Of a DNA stretch of 64,000 nucleotides, positions 53,891 through 64,000 are shown piece by piece. The notes below the pieces were generated by a model that was given only the letters and a program-made list of their open reading frames with translations, was not told the origin of the DNA and ran no database searches. The position numbers were made by a program, and so were the translations under genes. Each line of letters opens with the position of its first letter. Position 1 is the stretch's first letter. This DNA is from Euptelea pleiosperma (Eukaryota; Streptophyta; Magnoliopsida; Ranunculales; Eupteleaceae). The stretch spans positions 12,592,435 through 12,656,434 of the forward strand of contig CM068546.1 of the NCBI GenBank assembly GCA_035048495.1, written 5' to 3'.

Positions 53891-54035
53891 GTGCCCGATC
53901 TATTGTTCCCATACTGTTTTGTAGAGCGATTCTCTCGATTTCCCTGGCTTTCTACTTCATCTTCTTTGTTGGATTTTGGAAAGTTTTTGGGTGAAAATAG
54001 AGTTATTTTGGTATTTTCTTCCATTTTTGGTTCTT

Positions 54036-55141
54036 ATGGCGACAAATCCTTGTTGTAGAAGAGTGATTGTGGTCTCAGAAGAGGAGAGTGCCGATGATGA
54101 ACCTCTTGCACAATGGACCCAATCTCGCGTAAAACGAAGTGGTAGACTCAGTGGTTCGCGGCATTCCGAGCGGGGTGAATCATCTAAAGGCTCTAAGAGA
54201 GCTCATTCCCGAGGTCATTCCAGTCATACCGAGATTCGTTCGGTGAGTGCTCTTATTTCCCCTTTTATTTTTGATTCTGCTATGGATCACTTTGAGCATT
54301 TCACTAGTTGTAAATTCACTACTAAGAGAGTAGTTGAATTTAGTACTATTTTGGGTTCTATGGTTCATTCTATGTTCGTATCTCGTAAGTGGATTCCTGC
54401 TACTCGGTTGAACATCCCATTTTATCCTGTCTTGGTTAAACTTTTTTATGCCAACATGATGCCATTCAATGTGATGACCCGAGTGAGCTATCCTTTCAGA
54501 CTTATGTCTCTGGGGCTCACTTGACTATTACACCTAATTTGATTTCTACCTTGTTGGACATACCTCGTCCCCCTACTTCACATGAGTACCTTCCCCGGAC
54601 TCATGAGATGACGACTGCTAGAGCCACTTTGACCGAGACTCTCACATGACAGTTATTTGATTGGAGTACTTTTATTCCACTTACCTCTCTTCTCCCTGAG
54701 TATCGGTTGTTGCACCTCATCTGTGGGTACAACATTGATCCACCTGGGCATGGGGCACAGGTGAACATTGATCGTCTCCAGCTTCTATATCATCTTAGTA
54801 CTGGGTTTGTCATTGACCTTCCGAGGTTCATGTTTAGAGCCATGGTTAGAGCGGGTAGCCAGTTGGCTAACCATCCGTGTTTTCCATTTTCTCTGCTGGT
54901 GAGCTCTATTCTACTTCACCTGGATGTACCGATCTTAGCTTCCGAGGAGGTTTGCTCTCCCATGGGGCCCATTGGACCCTCAATTATCAGGAAAAGCATG
55001 TCTCAGGTTCAGAGAGTGACAAATGTTCCTCCACACTTTGATGATTTTTTTGATGAGGACTTGGGAGATGATACTGAGCCAGGCGTCCAGCCATCAGATA
55101 CTGAGATGCATCCTCCAGAGCCACATCCATCCTTTGTTTAG
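54036..55141 (+). pseudogene. Accessory ORF of copia G, 'putative plant transposon protein' type
   Basis: From ATG 54036 (MATNPCCRRVIVVSEEES) the protein has a basic Ser/Arg-rich stretch, then RKWIPATRLNIPFYPVLVKL and FYANM. A frameshift near 54477 moves to frame 2, which continues DDPSELSFQTYVSGAHLTIT, PNLISTLLDIPRPP, a TGA near 54646, LLHLICGYNIDPPGHGAQVN, a GSQLANHP block and an acidic tail ending at 55141. The 'L.FYAN..., I.LTP..I...L.IP' pattern resembles plant transposon accessory domains sometimes called env-like in SIRE elements. No signal peptide or membrane span supports an envelope role. Function unknown. Confidence 0.6.
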
Positions 55142-55965
55142 CCTCCAAAGATGATGCACCTTACTCATTTGAGTCTCTTCATCATCAGATGGTGGGATTC
55201 GACCAGTGGCTTATGTCTCATGAGGAGCGAATGGTTCAGGGTTTTCGCCATCTAGAGGAGCGTCAGGATGCTGGTTTCGACCCGATGACTGGCACTCTTA
55301 CGAATATATGGAGTATCAGTTTACCATGATGGGCTTCGGACAGCATCCACCAGTTCATGGTCCTGATCAGTAGGATGGTACTGGCCCATCGACCTAGTCT
55401 CCCAGAGAGAGATTTCTTGAGAGTTATTTGGTGTTTGTTTTATTTCGATATTATTGTACTCCGATAAACTCAGATTTGTATGGTTATACTCTGGTTGGGT
55501 TGTTAGTTGTATATTTATTAATGAGTATAAACCAGTGTGTATTGTGTTTTGATATGTATATATACACTTGTTTTTCATGATGACATTCATTGCATGCTTA
55601 TTATTTGCTTATATTTATGTACCTTTGTCAATCTGTGACAAAAAGGGGGAGAGAAAATCATAGAGGTAAAAATAAGTAGATGCATGAGATAGGGGAAGAA
55701 AAATTTTGCATTATTTTTTCTAATTTCTCTACTTGTGATGTGCATATTTAACTCACTGCATTTTAATAATTTATTGATTGCCGATGATATAACATGGTAT
55801 GTATGGTTGGTAGAATGTGCAGGGAACAAATCAAAAGCTATTCCATTATATATTCGATTATCTCCAAGAGAATGTGAGACAATGAGTGAATCATGTAAGA
55901 GGATGGGATTGTATTTTTCATTTTTTTACCTTTTATATGATTAAATATTTTTTGTCACAGAATTG

Positions 55966-55979
55966 CCAAAGGAGAAGAT
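55966..55979 (+). other. Polypurine tract of copia G
   Basis: AAAGGAGAAGAT directly before the LTR. A second purine tract (AAAAAGGGGGAGAGA, 55639-55653) lies 330 bp upstream with the same TTTGTCA..CTGTGACA-like context. Confidence 0.65.
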
Positions 55980-57032
55980 TGTAAGGAATATTTTCATATT
56001 CAAATTGGCAAAGATTCCGTTTGACATAAAAACATTCTTGTAACTGTTCCTACGAACACTAGTGTAGTGTGGAGATGTCGTGGTACGCATACTTCGCCGA
56101 CTACTTGAAGACTAGAAGACAGAGATAGCAAGAATTAGACGGTTGATGACAGGAGTCATCTGAGTAACTGTCCATCTGTCAGTTAAAGATCGTGTACGCT
56201 CGATTAGGAAGGTAACTGACTTAGTGGCCATAGGAATATGTTTAAAATGAATAAAATATAATAGTCAAACCTAGTCATTGGACAGACCCGAGTCTAAGTC
56301 AAAGATATTAACTAATGGGAAAGTCCGATCGATTGGACACTTAAACCCAATCGATTGGACATAGCACAATCGATTGGAGACTCTGTGTAATCAATTGGAA
56401 GCTACGAGGCAGAAACTTATTTCAGCTCGATCGATTGGAGACTCTGTGTAATCGATTGGAAGCTACGAGGCAGAAACTTATTTCAACCCGATCGATTGGA
56501 GACTTTGCAAAATCGATTGGAGTCTTCGGGACAGAAACTTTTTTGAGTCTAATCGATTGGAGACCTCTGCGTAATCGATTGGAGCCTACGGAACAGAAAA
56601 TATATTGAGGCCAATTGATTGGACACTTATACCCAATCGATTGGACATGGCCTAATCGATTGGATCCATAGTACATTCGATTGGATCTTGCTCGAACTCA
56701 TTTGAATTTGATGTCGTTCCGAGTTCCATAACCAAAGCAAAGGTTAATGAGATCACTCAATGGAAATATTTGGGGACTAAAAGAATTGGGAGTCATCTTG
56801 TGACTCAGAATAATTTTATAACCCTCAGAAAGGATGAAAAGTACAAAAGCTCACTGGGTTAGGTCTCCACAATTATTCTTCTTAGATCTCTAGATAATTT
56901 AAACTTCGGATAGTTTTGACGTTGATATGTGAAAATTGTTGTTAAATCTAAGTTTTCCAAGATTTTTCAATCCACTATAGTAATGTTTGCTTTCAAATTG
57001 AATGAAGAGCTAATAAGTGGTTTTTCAAAACA
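55980..57032 (+). repeat. 3' LTR of copia G
   Basis: Begins TGTAAGGAAT after the polypurine tract and is taken to end at TTTTTCAAAACA, giving about 1.05 kb. The right border is inferred from its end motif only, because no 5' LTR is available. It contains palindrome cluster 2. Confidence 0.55.
56320..56700. repeat. Cluster of (CC)AATCGATTGG palindromes (cluster 2) with 61-bp tandem unit
   Basis: About 14 AATCGATTGG-type sites. Within them, four to five units of about 61 bp start at 56365, 56426, 56487, 56548 and 56610. Each has the form ATCGATTGGAGACTCTG, AATCGATTGGAAGC, then GGCAGAAACTT. Confidence 0.93.
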
Positions 57033-57504
57033 GATCATTTTCAATAAATAGACTTTACGAAAAGTTTGTACTCATCATTGTAAAGGATTTGAAAAGCATT
57101 TCGTAAGTACTCAAAAAACTTTTGTAAAACACAGGTTATCCCCCCAAAATACATCTTTTTTCTCATTTTCTCATGTTTTTTTTTATTTTTTATGAAGACA
57201 TGAGTTTTGATAAATCCCCACCCCAACTTAAATACAACACCGTCCCCGGTGCTCATGACCGAGACAAAAATATATGAAAACTCATAATGTAATGCAAGTT
57301 ATGAGGAAGAGTTATACCAGTATGGCTGAGATTTATCATTTGGTGATACCTGATGGGTGTCAGAAGAATTGTACCTGCATAGCCATAATAATATATGAAG
57401 TATAAGAATAATGCATGTGACTCAATGACTTCTAGGAATATTGGAATTGCCTTTCCGAAAGTGCTTAGTTTAACGTCTTCAGCCAGACATTACGGGGGTG
57501 GTAT

Positions 57505-57818
57505 TCACCCCCAACTAAGTTGGAGCTCAGAGAGACTGAAAGAAATATCAGTCCACATAGATCGAAAAATAAGATCAATCTCGAAGGTCTGAATAGATGA
57601 CACGTCTAATTCTTGAAACGGTTTGGGACGTTGTCTATTGACTTGGAAGGTTGAATTATCCTTCGGGTTCTCAACAGTAATAGCCCCATAGGGCTTGACT
57701 TCAGTAACAACAAAAGGGCCTGACCATCGGGATTTCAATTTCCCAGGGAATATGTGAAGTGTAGAATTATAAAGTAAGACCTTCTGTCCTAGGTAGAAAT
57801 CCTTTCTGAGGATGCTCT
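57505..57818 (-). pseudogene. Gypsy integrase C-terminal end
   Basis: Reads ILRKDFYLGQKVLLYNSTLH, IFPGKLKSRWSGPFVVTEV, KPYGAITVENPKDNSTFQVN and RQRPKPF, the chromatin-facing C-terminal segment of Athila/Tat-type integrases. It is the continuation of 61381-61473 after the solo LTR. Confidence 0.88.
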
Positions 57819-60800
57819 TGTAATACCCTAAACTTTTATTCTAGGATATTATAGTAAATTCACCAAACCGTATTATTGTTTTTATAGTTTAATATCATGC
57901 TTGAGTATGTGTATTTAATTTGGTTTTTGTATTTAATTTGGTTTCATTCTGACAACTTTGAAAAAACTTGCTATTTTTTAAACTCGCACTTTAAGGCTAA
58001 ATTCTTGCTAAAAATAATGAACCATAACTTGCAATGGACTTCTTCTTTCCCCAGCTAACATTCCAGAACTTTTATAAAAAATTATTTTGTGGGCCCAAGA
58101 CACTAAAAATATTCCTATTTTATCTTTACCAATGTACCTGTGAAATTTGGAACCTTTCTAGAGACATAAAAACCTTAGCGGGAGATTTTGACAAAAATAG
58201 TATTTTCGTAATTTTTGAACTTTCCTACAATTCTTATATTTTCAAAAATAATATTTAATTATATTTTATTTATTTAATAGGCATGTGGGACCCGTGAATC
58301 ACTTTCGGCTCATTCCGAGATCAGCTTAACACTTTTCCAGGGCTTTCAACTTTTTTGTGATTTTTGTATATTTAAATTATTTTATATGATTTATGTGTGT
58401 ACCATGTGTCAATACCTTATTGTATGAACTTTTAAATTATATAATATAGTTTAATTGAATTAATTTATAATTATTTGTGTTATGATTATTGGGTGGGCCC
58501 GTATGGCCAATCTAAAGGTCTTTTGAGCTTAATAATATTCTTAAATAAAGTCTATTGATATATATATGGGCCTTAGGCCCATTTCTAACCTATTAGTAAT
58601 GTAAAATAAGAGTTTTTGAGGGTTGAAAAAGTCATCCTTTTGATAGTTACGAATTTTACTAAAATAGAAACGCTAATCCTTCCTTAAACCTATTTATTAA
58701 AATCCTAAAGCTTTAGATGCTTTCACAAACTTAACTCCATTAAAGAATAGAGAAAGCTCATCATCCGGGCACTGATCGCACTCGAGCAAGAAGGAAGAAT
58801 TGACAGGGACTCCGATTAGAAGAACATACTCCGAGGAGAGGACGATCCAACGACTTTCAAATTTGAAGAAACTTTTAATTTTCATTAAAGTTAAAAAAAC
58901 CTTGAGGTAAGTGTGTTTGATACATCCTATACTTGTTTTTCTTTCATTAGGTAATGGTTGATACTAATTATAAATTAATTTTAATAATATTTACTTTATT
59001 CTTATTGGGTTGATCTTTATTTTGGGCTACCTAATTGGTTTGGCCATGGTCTATTTTGTACCTATAATGGATGACTATGTTCTTTATCATTTTTGTTATA
59101 TTTTTATGATTTGAATATTTTTATAATTATTTTTTTCAAATACCTTTATGAATCTATTTTCCAAAACCGTTTAGTTTGTATTTTTCTGATTTGTATTGAT
59201 TAAGTTATGATTTTTCTAAGTTGTTGGACTTTACCAAAAAATCCAATATTTTAAATTTTACACAGTCCACTTCACTTAGAATTTTGATCTATATTTTTAA
59301 CCTAAATATTTTTCTAATTATTTTTTATAGATACTTCTATCAATCTAGTTTCTAAAACCTTTGAGTTTGTATTTTTCTGATTTGTATTGATTAAGTTATG
59401 ATTTTTATAAGTTGTTGGACTTTACCAAAAAACCCAGAATTTTAGATTTTACACCATCTACTTTACTTAGCATTTCGATCTATATTTGTAATCTAAATAT
59501 TTTTCTAATTATTTTTCATAGATACCTCTATCAATCTAGTTTCTAGAACCTTTAAGTTTGTATTTTTCTGATATGTATTGATTAAGTTATGATTTTTTTA
59601 AGTTGTTAGACTTTACCAAAAAAACCAGAATTCTAGATTTTGCACAGTCTACTTCACTTGAGATTTTGATCTATATTTTTAATCTAAATATTTTTTTAAT
59701 TATTTTTTATAGATACCTCTATCAATCTAGTTTTTAGAACCTTTGAGTTTGTATTTTTCTGATTTGTATTGATTAAGTTAAGATTTTTCAAACGTGCTGG
59801 AGTTTTCGGTAAAACCCAGAATTTTTAGATTCTATCTGACTCACTTCATTAAGGGTTTTGACCTATATTTTAATTCTAAATATTTTTTTATTTATTTTTC
59901 ATAAATATCTCTATAAATCTAGTTTTTATAACCTTTAAGTTTGTATTTTTCTAATTTGTATTGATTAAGTTATGATTTTTCAAATGTGCGGGACTTTTCT
60001 ATAAAACCTAGAATTCCAGATTCTGTCCGGCCCAATTCATGAAGGGTTTTGACCTATATTTTGAATCTGAATATTTTTCTATTTATTTTTTCTAAAAACC
60101 TTTGTGAATCTATTTTTTAAATCCATTGAGTTTATATTTTTCTAACTTATATTTATTTAGTTATGACTTTTATAAGACAGTATATTTTTTGTAAAAACCT
60201 ATTAATTGTTAGTGGTTCGGTAATGACTTGTTGACTATTAAGGGGTTTATCCCTTGTTGTTTGATTAAATCCTATATGGTTTGACCTATACTTGTATGCA
60301 TGGGGATCCCACCTATGTATCTTGGATCCCTCATAGGGTTCGGCCAAGTGTCTTGGATCCCTATTTAGGGTTCGACCTTGTGTCATGGATCCCTCATAGG
60401 GTTTGGCCATGGAGTATTGGATTCTCTTCGGTGATTGTTACATGTTATTTATATTTAACCCTAATTCATTCCCATGTTATTACTTTTGATGATCATGTAT
60501 TCATTTTATATTTTTATTTAAATGTTAAATACATGTGTGCTTATGCCATGTAACCCTAGTACCATCTTGTTGTCATACCATGATCATCACGTCATTTCAT
60601 ATAAGGGGTGCATAAGGGAACGGGGTTGAAGTATATTATATACGTTTATATTGGTTTTATCAATTAATTAGGGTTTGGTACCCTATGGTAAAAGGCCCCA
60701 GACGTTATTATATCCTGCAGATGGGTTGATGAGACCGCTCCTAGTGCGGGAAGGAGATGGAGACCCTATGTGGTTATGGGTACTAGTTGTATTTGCATCC

Positions 60801-61375
60801 CGTACTCACTTGCATTCACCCTCATATTCATGTCATCCTTATTATATGATTGATATATATACCTTGGTTTAAAACTTGTATAGTATGATATCGTACCATG
60901 CACACTGTTGTATTACTGGGCCTCGGCTCATGGTGCTACACCGATACCATTTTCAGATTTTGAGGAGCTGGGTACGTGTGATGATTTTGAAACAGAAGAC
61001 TCCGGTGTACTCGAGGAGATCGGCGAAGATTTGGGAGTCGATCCCACACTTTAGAATACTTTATTTTGATTGTTTTATAACATTATTTATTTATTTTTCG
61101 CGGGCATGTAGGCCTTTGATTGAGAGCATGTTCTCACCCTTTCTCTCCATATTATTTGAGCGATTAAATTATTTGATTTTTAAATTATTTAAATTATTTT
61201 TTTTCTACAACTAGACTTTTTTTTGTTTACTTAGTGGGTTTTCAAATGAACCTTAGTAGTCTAATTGACCTAATTGGACCACTAGGGGACATTCATGGAT
61301 CACCTCTGGGTTCGGGTACGGGTCGATCCACGGACTTTCGCGTCGTATCTGGGTATCCGAATTCGGGGCGTGACA
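57819..61375. repeat. 3.56-kb solo LTR
   Basis: Starts TGTAATACCC, ends GGGGCGTGACA, with a perfect 5-bp target duplication GCTCT (57814-57818 and 61376-61380). No retroelement protein is encoded in it and it splits the gypsy integrase between HDKS and ILRKD. The length fits large-LTR gypsy lineages; the parent family is not identifiable here. A 191-bp tandem array lies inside. Confidence 0.88.
58985..60185. repeat. 191-bp tandem repeat array inside the solo LTR
   Basis: The anchor GTTTGTATTTTTCTGATTTG recurs at 59174, 59365, 59556, 59747, 59939 and 60130 (last copies diverged), giving periods of 191, 191, 191, 192 and 191 bp. Six units, AT-rich, with a shared TAGATACCTCTATCAATCTAG block. 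Confidence 0.94.
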
Positions 61376-61380
61376 GCTCT

Positions 61381-61473
61381 TGTCATGTATCCATCTCATT
61401 TTATCTTTATATTTTTTTGACGAGGCATATGAATCATTCATCAGCTCATTCAATTCATTTAGTTGTAAATTCC
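61381..61473 (-). pseudogene. Gypsy integrase internal piece
   Basis: Encodes NLQLNELNELMNDSYASSKK and YKDKMRWIHDKS, bridging the integrase core and its C-terminal end. It is isolated by the TRIM on one side and the solo LTR on the other. Confidence 0.88.
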
Positions 61474-61998
61474 TGTAACGCCCCGAGCCTGCAGTAATCA
61501 AATATTGTCCGCTTTGGGGTCACCCCCCTCATGGTTTTGTTCTTGGTACGTGCCCTATGGCACTCCCAAAAGGCCTTCAATTAGTTTAGGTCCGACTTGC
61601 CCTTATAGCCCAGGCTCCGGACGCTTCCTTATCCGATGTGGGACTAAACTCATGTACCCACCTGCCATTCCACCCAGTAACCCTGGCGTGGCGCACCGGC
61701 TAGGCCATGACAATTCACCCCACCCAACAGGATGAGCCATCCTCGGCTCTGATACCAATTGTAACGTCCCGGGCCCGCACTAGTCGAATATTGTCCGCTT
61801 TGGGGTCATCCCCCTCACGGTTTTGTTCTTGGTACGTGCCCTATGGCATGCCCAAAAGGCCTTCAACTAGTTTAGGTCCGGTTTGCCCTTATAGCCCAGG
61901 CTCCGGACGCTTCCTTATCCGATGTGGGGCTAAACTCATGTACCCACCTGCCATTCCACCCAGTAACCCTGGCGTGACGCACTGGCTAGGCCATGACA
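61474..61998 (-). mobile_element. 525-bp TRIM element in the gypsy integrase
   Basis: Two LTRs of identical length (239 bp, 61474-61712 and 61760-61998), plus-strand ends TGTAACG..ATGACA. The 47-bp interior has, on the minus strand, TGGTATCAGAGCC (tRNA-Met primer site) beside one LTR and GGGTGGGGTGA beside the other. Flanks ATTCC and ATTCT form a 5-bp target duplication with one change. Removing it rejoins the integrase in frame (EEKNLQLNEL). No coding capacity. Confidence 0.93.
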
Positions 61999-62003
61999 AT
62001 TCT

Positions 62004-64000
62004 TTTCCTCTTCTGCTGCATCTAAGTCAAAATTGAGTTTTTTGATCGCCCATAGGGCGCGATGCTCGATCTTAACAGGGAGATGGCAAGGTTTATCATA
62101 TGCAACCGGTATGGAGACATATTCAATGGAGTTTTATAAACTGTACGATAAGCCCATAGAGCGTCCGAGAGGCAGGTAGACCAGTTTTTACGAGTTGTAT
62201 TGACTGTCTTCTCCAGTATCTGCTTGATTTGCCGATTAGAGACCTCAACCTGCCTGCTGGTCTGCAGATGGTAAGCAAGGGCAACCTTATGAGTCACCTC
62301 GTACTTTTTCATTAGTTTCTCGAACACTCTAATGTAGAAATGGCTACCCCCATCACTTATAATGGCTTTGGGGGCTCCGAATCTTGCGAAGATGTACTCC
62401 CTCAAAAATCTCACCACAACCTGATGGTCATTGGTTCTGGTTGGAATTGCCTCAATCCACTTAGAGACATAGTCCACAACTAGGAGTATGAATTGGAATC
62501 CATTTGATGTAGGAAAGGGCCTCATGAAATCAATGCCCCACATATCGAATATCTCATCGACTTGAATAAGGTTCAAGGGCATCATATATCTCTGTGAAAT
62601 TCTGCCAAGGTGTTGACAATTAGGGCATGCCTTGCAGTAGATATGTGTTTCTCAAAACAAAGATAGCCAGTAGAAATCACATTGTAGGATTTTCTTGGCG
62701 GTCTTCTTAGAATTGAAATGACCACCGCATGATTGGTCATGACAAGAGGATAGGATGTTCAATTGCTGAGATTCAGGGACACACAGACGAATTATCTGGT
62801 CAGGACAGTATTTATATAAATAAGGCTCACCCCAAGAGTAATACTTAACTCTTGCCAAGAATTGATTTTCTTTCTAATTTGACTAATGAGAGGGTATTTC
62901 TTCCGTCACTAGGTAATATGTCAGCATACCATGGTGTGACGGAGATAGTGAACAGTTGTTCGTTAGGAAAAGTTTCTAGAATGGGCTGAGATTCAAAAGT
63001 AGACTCTAAGGTTAGTCTTGACAAGTGATCAGCGACAACATTCTCAATTCCTTTCTTGTCCCTGATCTCCAGGTCGAATTCCTGCAATAGTAGGATCCAT
63101 CTTATCAATCTCGGCTTCATCTCCTTTTTGGACATTAGATATCTCAGAGCCGCATGATCCGTATAAACTATGACCTTTGTGGCCAATAAGTATGGTCTGA
63201 ATTTATCTAGAGAAAAACTACGGCCAGGAGCTCTCTTTTAGTAGTGGAATAGTTTAACTGAGCCGAGTTTAAAGTCTTGCTAGCATAATATATCACATGT
63301 GGCATCTTGTTGACTCTTTGGCCCAAAACTGCTCCCAAAGCATAGTCTGATGCATCACACATCACCTCAAAAGGTAGTCCAATCAGGAGGGCGGATGATG
63401 GGTGTAGAAGTAAGCTCAGATTTGAGATACTCGAATGCCTTCGCATAGTCAGCATTGAAGTCAAAAGGGCTATCCTTAGCCAAAAGACTGCATAGGGGAT
63501 GAGCTATCTAGGAGAAATCCTTAATGAATCTCTTGTAGAAGCCTCCATGTCCGAGAAAAGATTGAATATCATGCACAGATTTAGGAATTGGTAGGGTTGA
63601 GATAATATCAATTTGTGCTTTGTCGACCTCAATACCCTTGTCAGAGATGAGATGTCCTAGCACGATGCCCTTCTTCACGATGAAGTGGCATTTTTTTCAA
63701 TTGAGGACAAGTCATTTTTCTTGACATCTTGCGAGTATAAGACTCAGATGTTGGAGACAGTCATCGAAAGAGGATCCAAAGACAGAGAAGTCATCCATGA
63801 AAACTTCTAAGAACCGTTCGACCATGTCCGAGAATATACTCATCATAAACCTTTGAAAAGTCGCAGGTGCATTGCAGAGGCCAAATGGCATGCGACTATA
63901 GGCAAAAGTGCCAAAGGGACATGTGAAAGTGGTCTTCTTGTGGTCCTCGGGTGCTATGAGAATTTGATTATATCCTGAGTAACCATCTAGGAAACAATAG
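62004..64000 (-). pseudogene. Gypsy reverse transcriptase, RNase H and integrase core
   Basis: RT (64000 to about 63480): APEDHKKTTFTCPFGTFAYS, RMPFGLCNAPATFQRFM, catalytic FMDDFSVFG, with stops near 63690-63715. RNase H: VMCDASDYALGAVLG (63464-63207), [33 protein letters not shown] (63186-62845). Integrase: HDQSCGGHFNSKKTAKKI zinc region (62858-62652) and a core with [30 protein letters not shown] and [14 protein letters not shown] (62585-62022), showing the D,D,E set. Stops and frameshifts separate the blocks. Confidence 0.9.

Larger units (their letters stand above)
50449..57032 (+). mobile_element. Copia-type element G (SIRE/Maximus-like) lacking pol
   Basis: Plus strand: primer site (50449-50460), gag (50537-52240), an accessory ORF (54036-55141), polypurine tracts and a 3' LTR (55980 to about 57032). 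No protease, integrase, RT or RNase H was recognised between gag and the accessory ORF, and the 5' LTR was not identified. Either pol was deleted or this is a non-autonomous derivative. Confidence 0.7.
57210..64000 (-). mobile_element. Ty3/gypsy element (Athila-like), runs off the right edge
   Basis: Minus strand RT, RNase H and integrase in gypsy order, then a purine tract GTTGGGGTGGGGA (about 57219-57233). The integrase is split by a solo LTR (57819-61375) and a TRIM (61474-61998). Gag and protease would lie beyond 64000. Lineage is inferred from the FMDDFSVFG box and integrase style. Confidence 0.88.

Noticed and set aside
54036..55141. Calling this ORF a retroviral-type envelope gene
   Set aside because: No signal peptide, membrane span or cleavage motif was visible, so it is listed only as an accessory ORF.
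60153..60410. ORFs within the solo LTR (60153-60410, 60281-60553, 60876-61214)
   Set aside because: No domain, strong AT bias and location inside an LTR bounded by a perfect target duplication. Treated as chance.
61713..61759. tRNA-Met gene fragment near CTCTGATACCA
   Set aside because: Only the primer-site complement is present, positioned exactly next to an LTR. There is no cloverleaf; the same holds for 6888, 16072, 23669 and 50449.
61505..62036. Two similar Pro/Ser-rich plus ORFs (61505-61735 and 61707-62036)
   Set aside because: They are translations of the two TRIM LTRs; the repeated protein is a consequence of the LTR repeat.

Overview
This is a stretch of plant nuclear DNA, very probably from a flowering plant. 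Ty1/copia, Ty3/gypsy and L1-type LINE retrotransposons are nested in one another, initiator-tRNA-Met type primer sites (TGGTATCAGAGC) recur, and hAT- and Mutator-type MITEs and TRIMs are present. No rRNA, tRNA, CRISPR or bacterial operon structure was seen. I could not identify the species.

The one host gene I can defend is large, on the minus strand, and easy to miss. It is a PRT1-like N-degron E3 ubiquitin ligase running from an ATG at 49228 down to at least 24599. Five exons (49228-49101, 37497-37469, 37357-37178, 25495-24914, 24802-24599) join in phase at canonical GT..AG sites and give two complete C3HC4 RING fingers. Introns 1 and 3 are each about 11.6 kb and filled with transposons, while introns 2 and 4 are 111 bp. 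Exon 4 carries an in-frame 177-bp tandem duplication. The C-terminal ZZ-finger exons expected for PRT1 were not found.

Layout. 1-7244: copia element A (minus), cut by a 5'-truncated LINE (2375-4521). 7245-8397: a tandem duplication and a copia RT scrap. 8395-14050: near full-length LINE-B (minus), abutting a short ABC-transporter-like Walker A scrap. 14104-15655: non-coding, with microsatellites. 15656-20921: copia D (plus), holding two MITEs and a 41-bp minisatellite, fused tail to tail with copia C (20922-24039, minus). 24599-49228: the PRT1-like gene. Intron 3 holds a TRIM, LINE-J, copia E, LINE-I, a 1.8-kb long-TIR element carrying a BRI1-like LRR gene fragment, and a MITE. Intron 1 holds a degenerate minisatellite, a 54-bp LINE stub with an 18-bp target duplication, LINE-H with copia F and two MITEs nested inside. 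49460-50400: a cluster of Mutator-type MITEs beside the gene promoter. 50449-57032: a copia-type element with gag, an accessory ORF and a 3' LTR but no recognisable pol, carrying arrays of an inverted double-CCAAT palindrome. 57210-64000: an Athila-like gypsy element (minus) whose integrase is split by a 3.56-kb solo LTR (with a 191-bp satellite-like array) and by a 525-bp TRIM.

Almost all element genes are broken by frameshifts, nonsense codons or truncation, so this is an old, decaying transposon bed around one gene whose splice sites and zinc ligands are intact.
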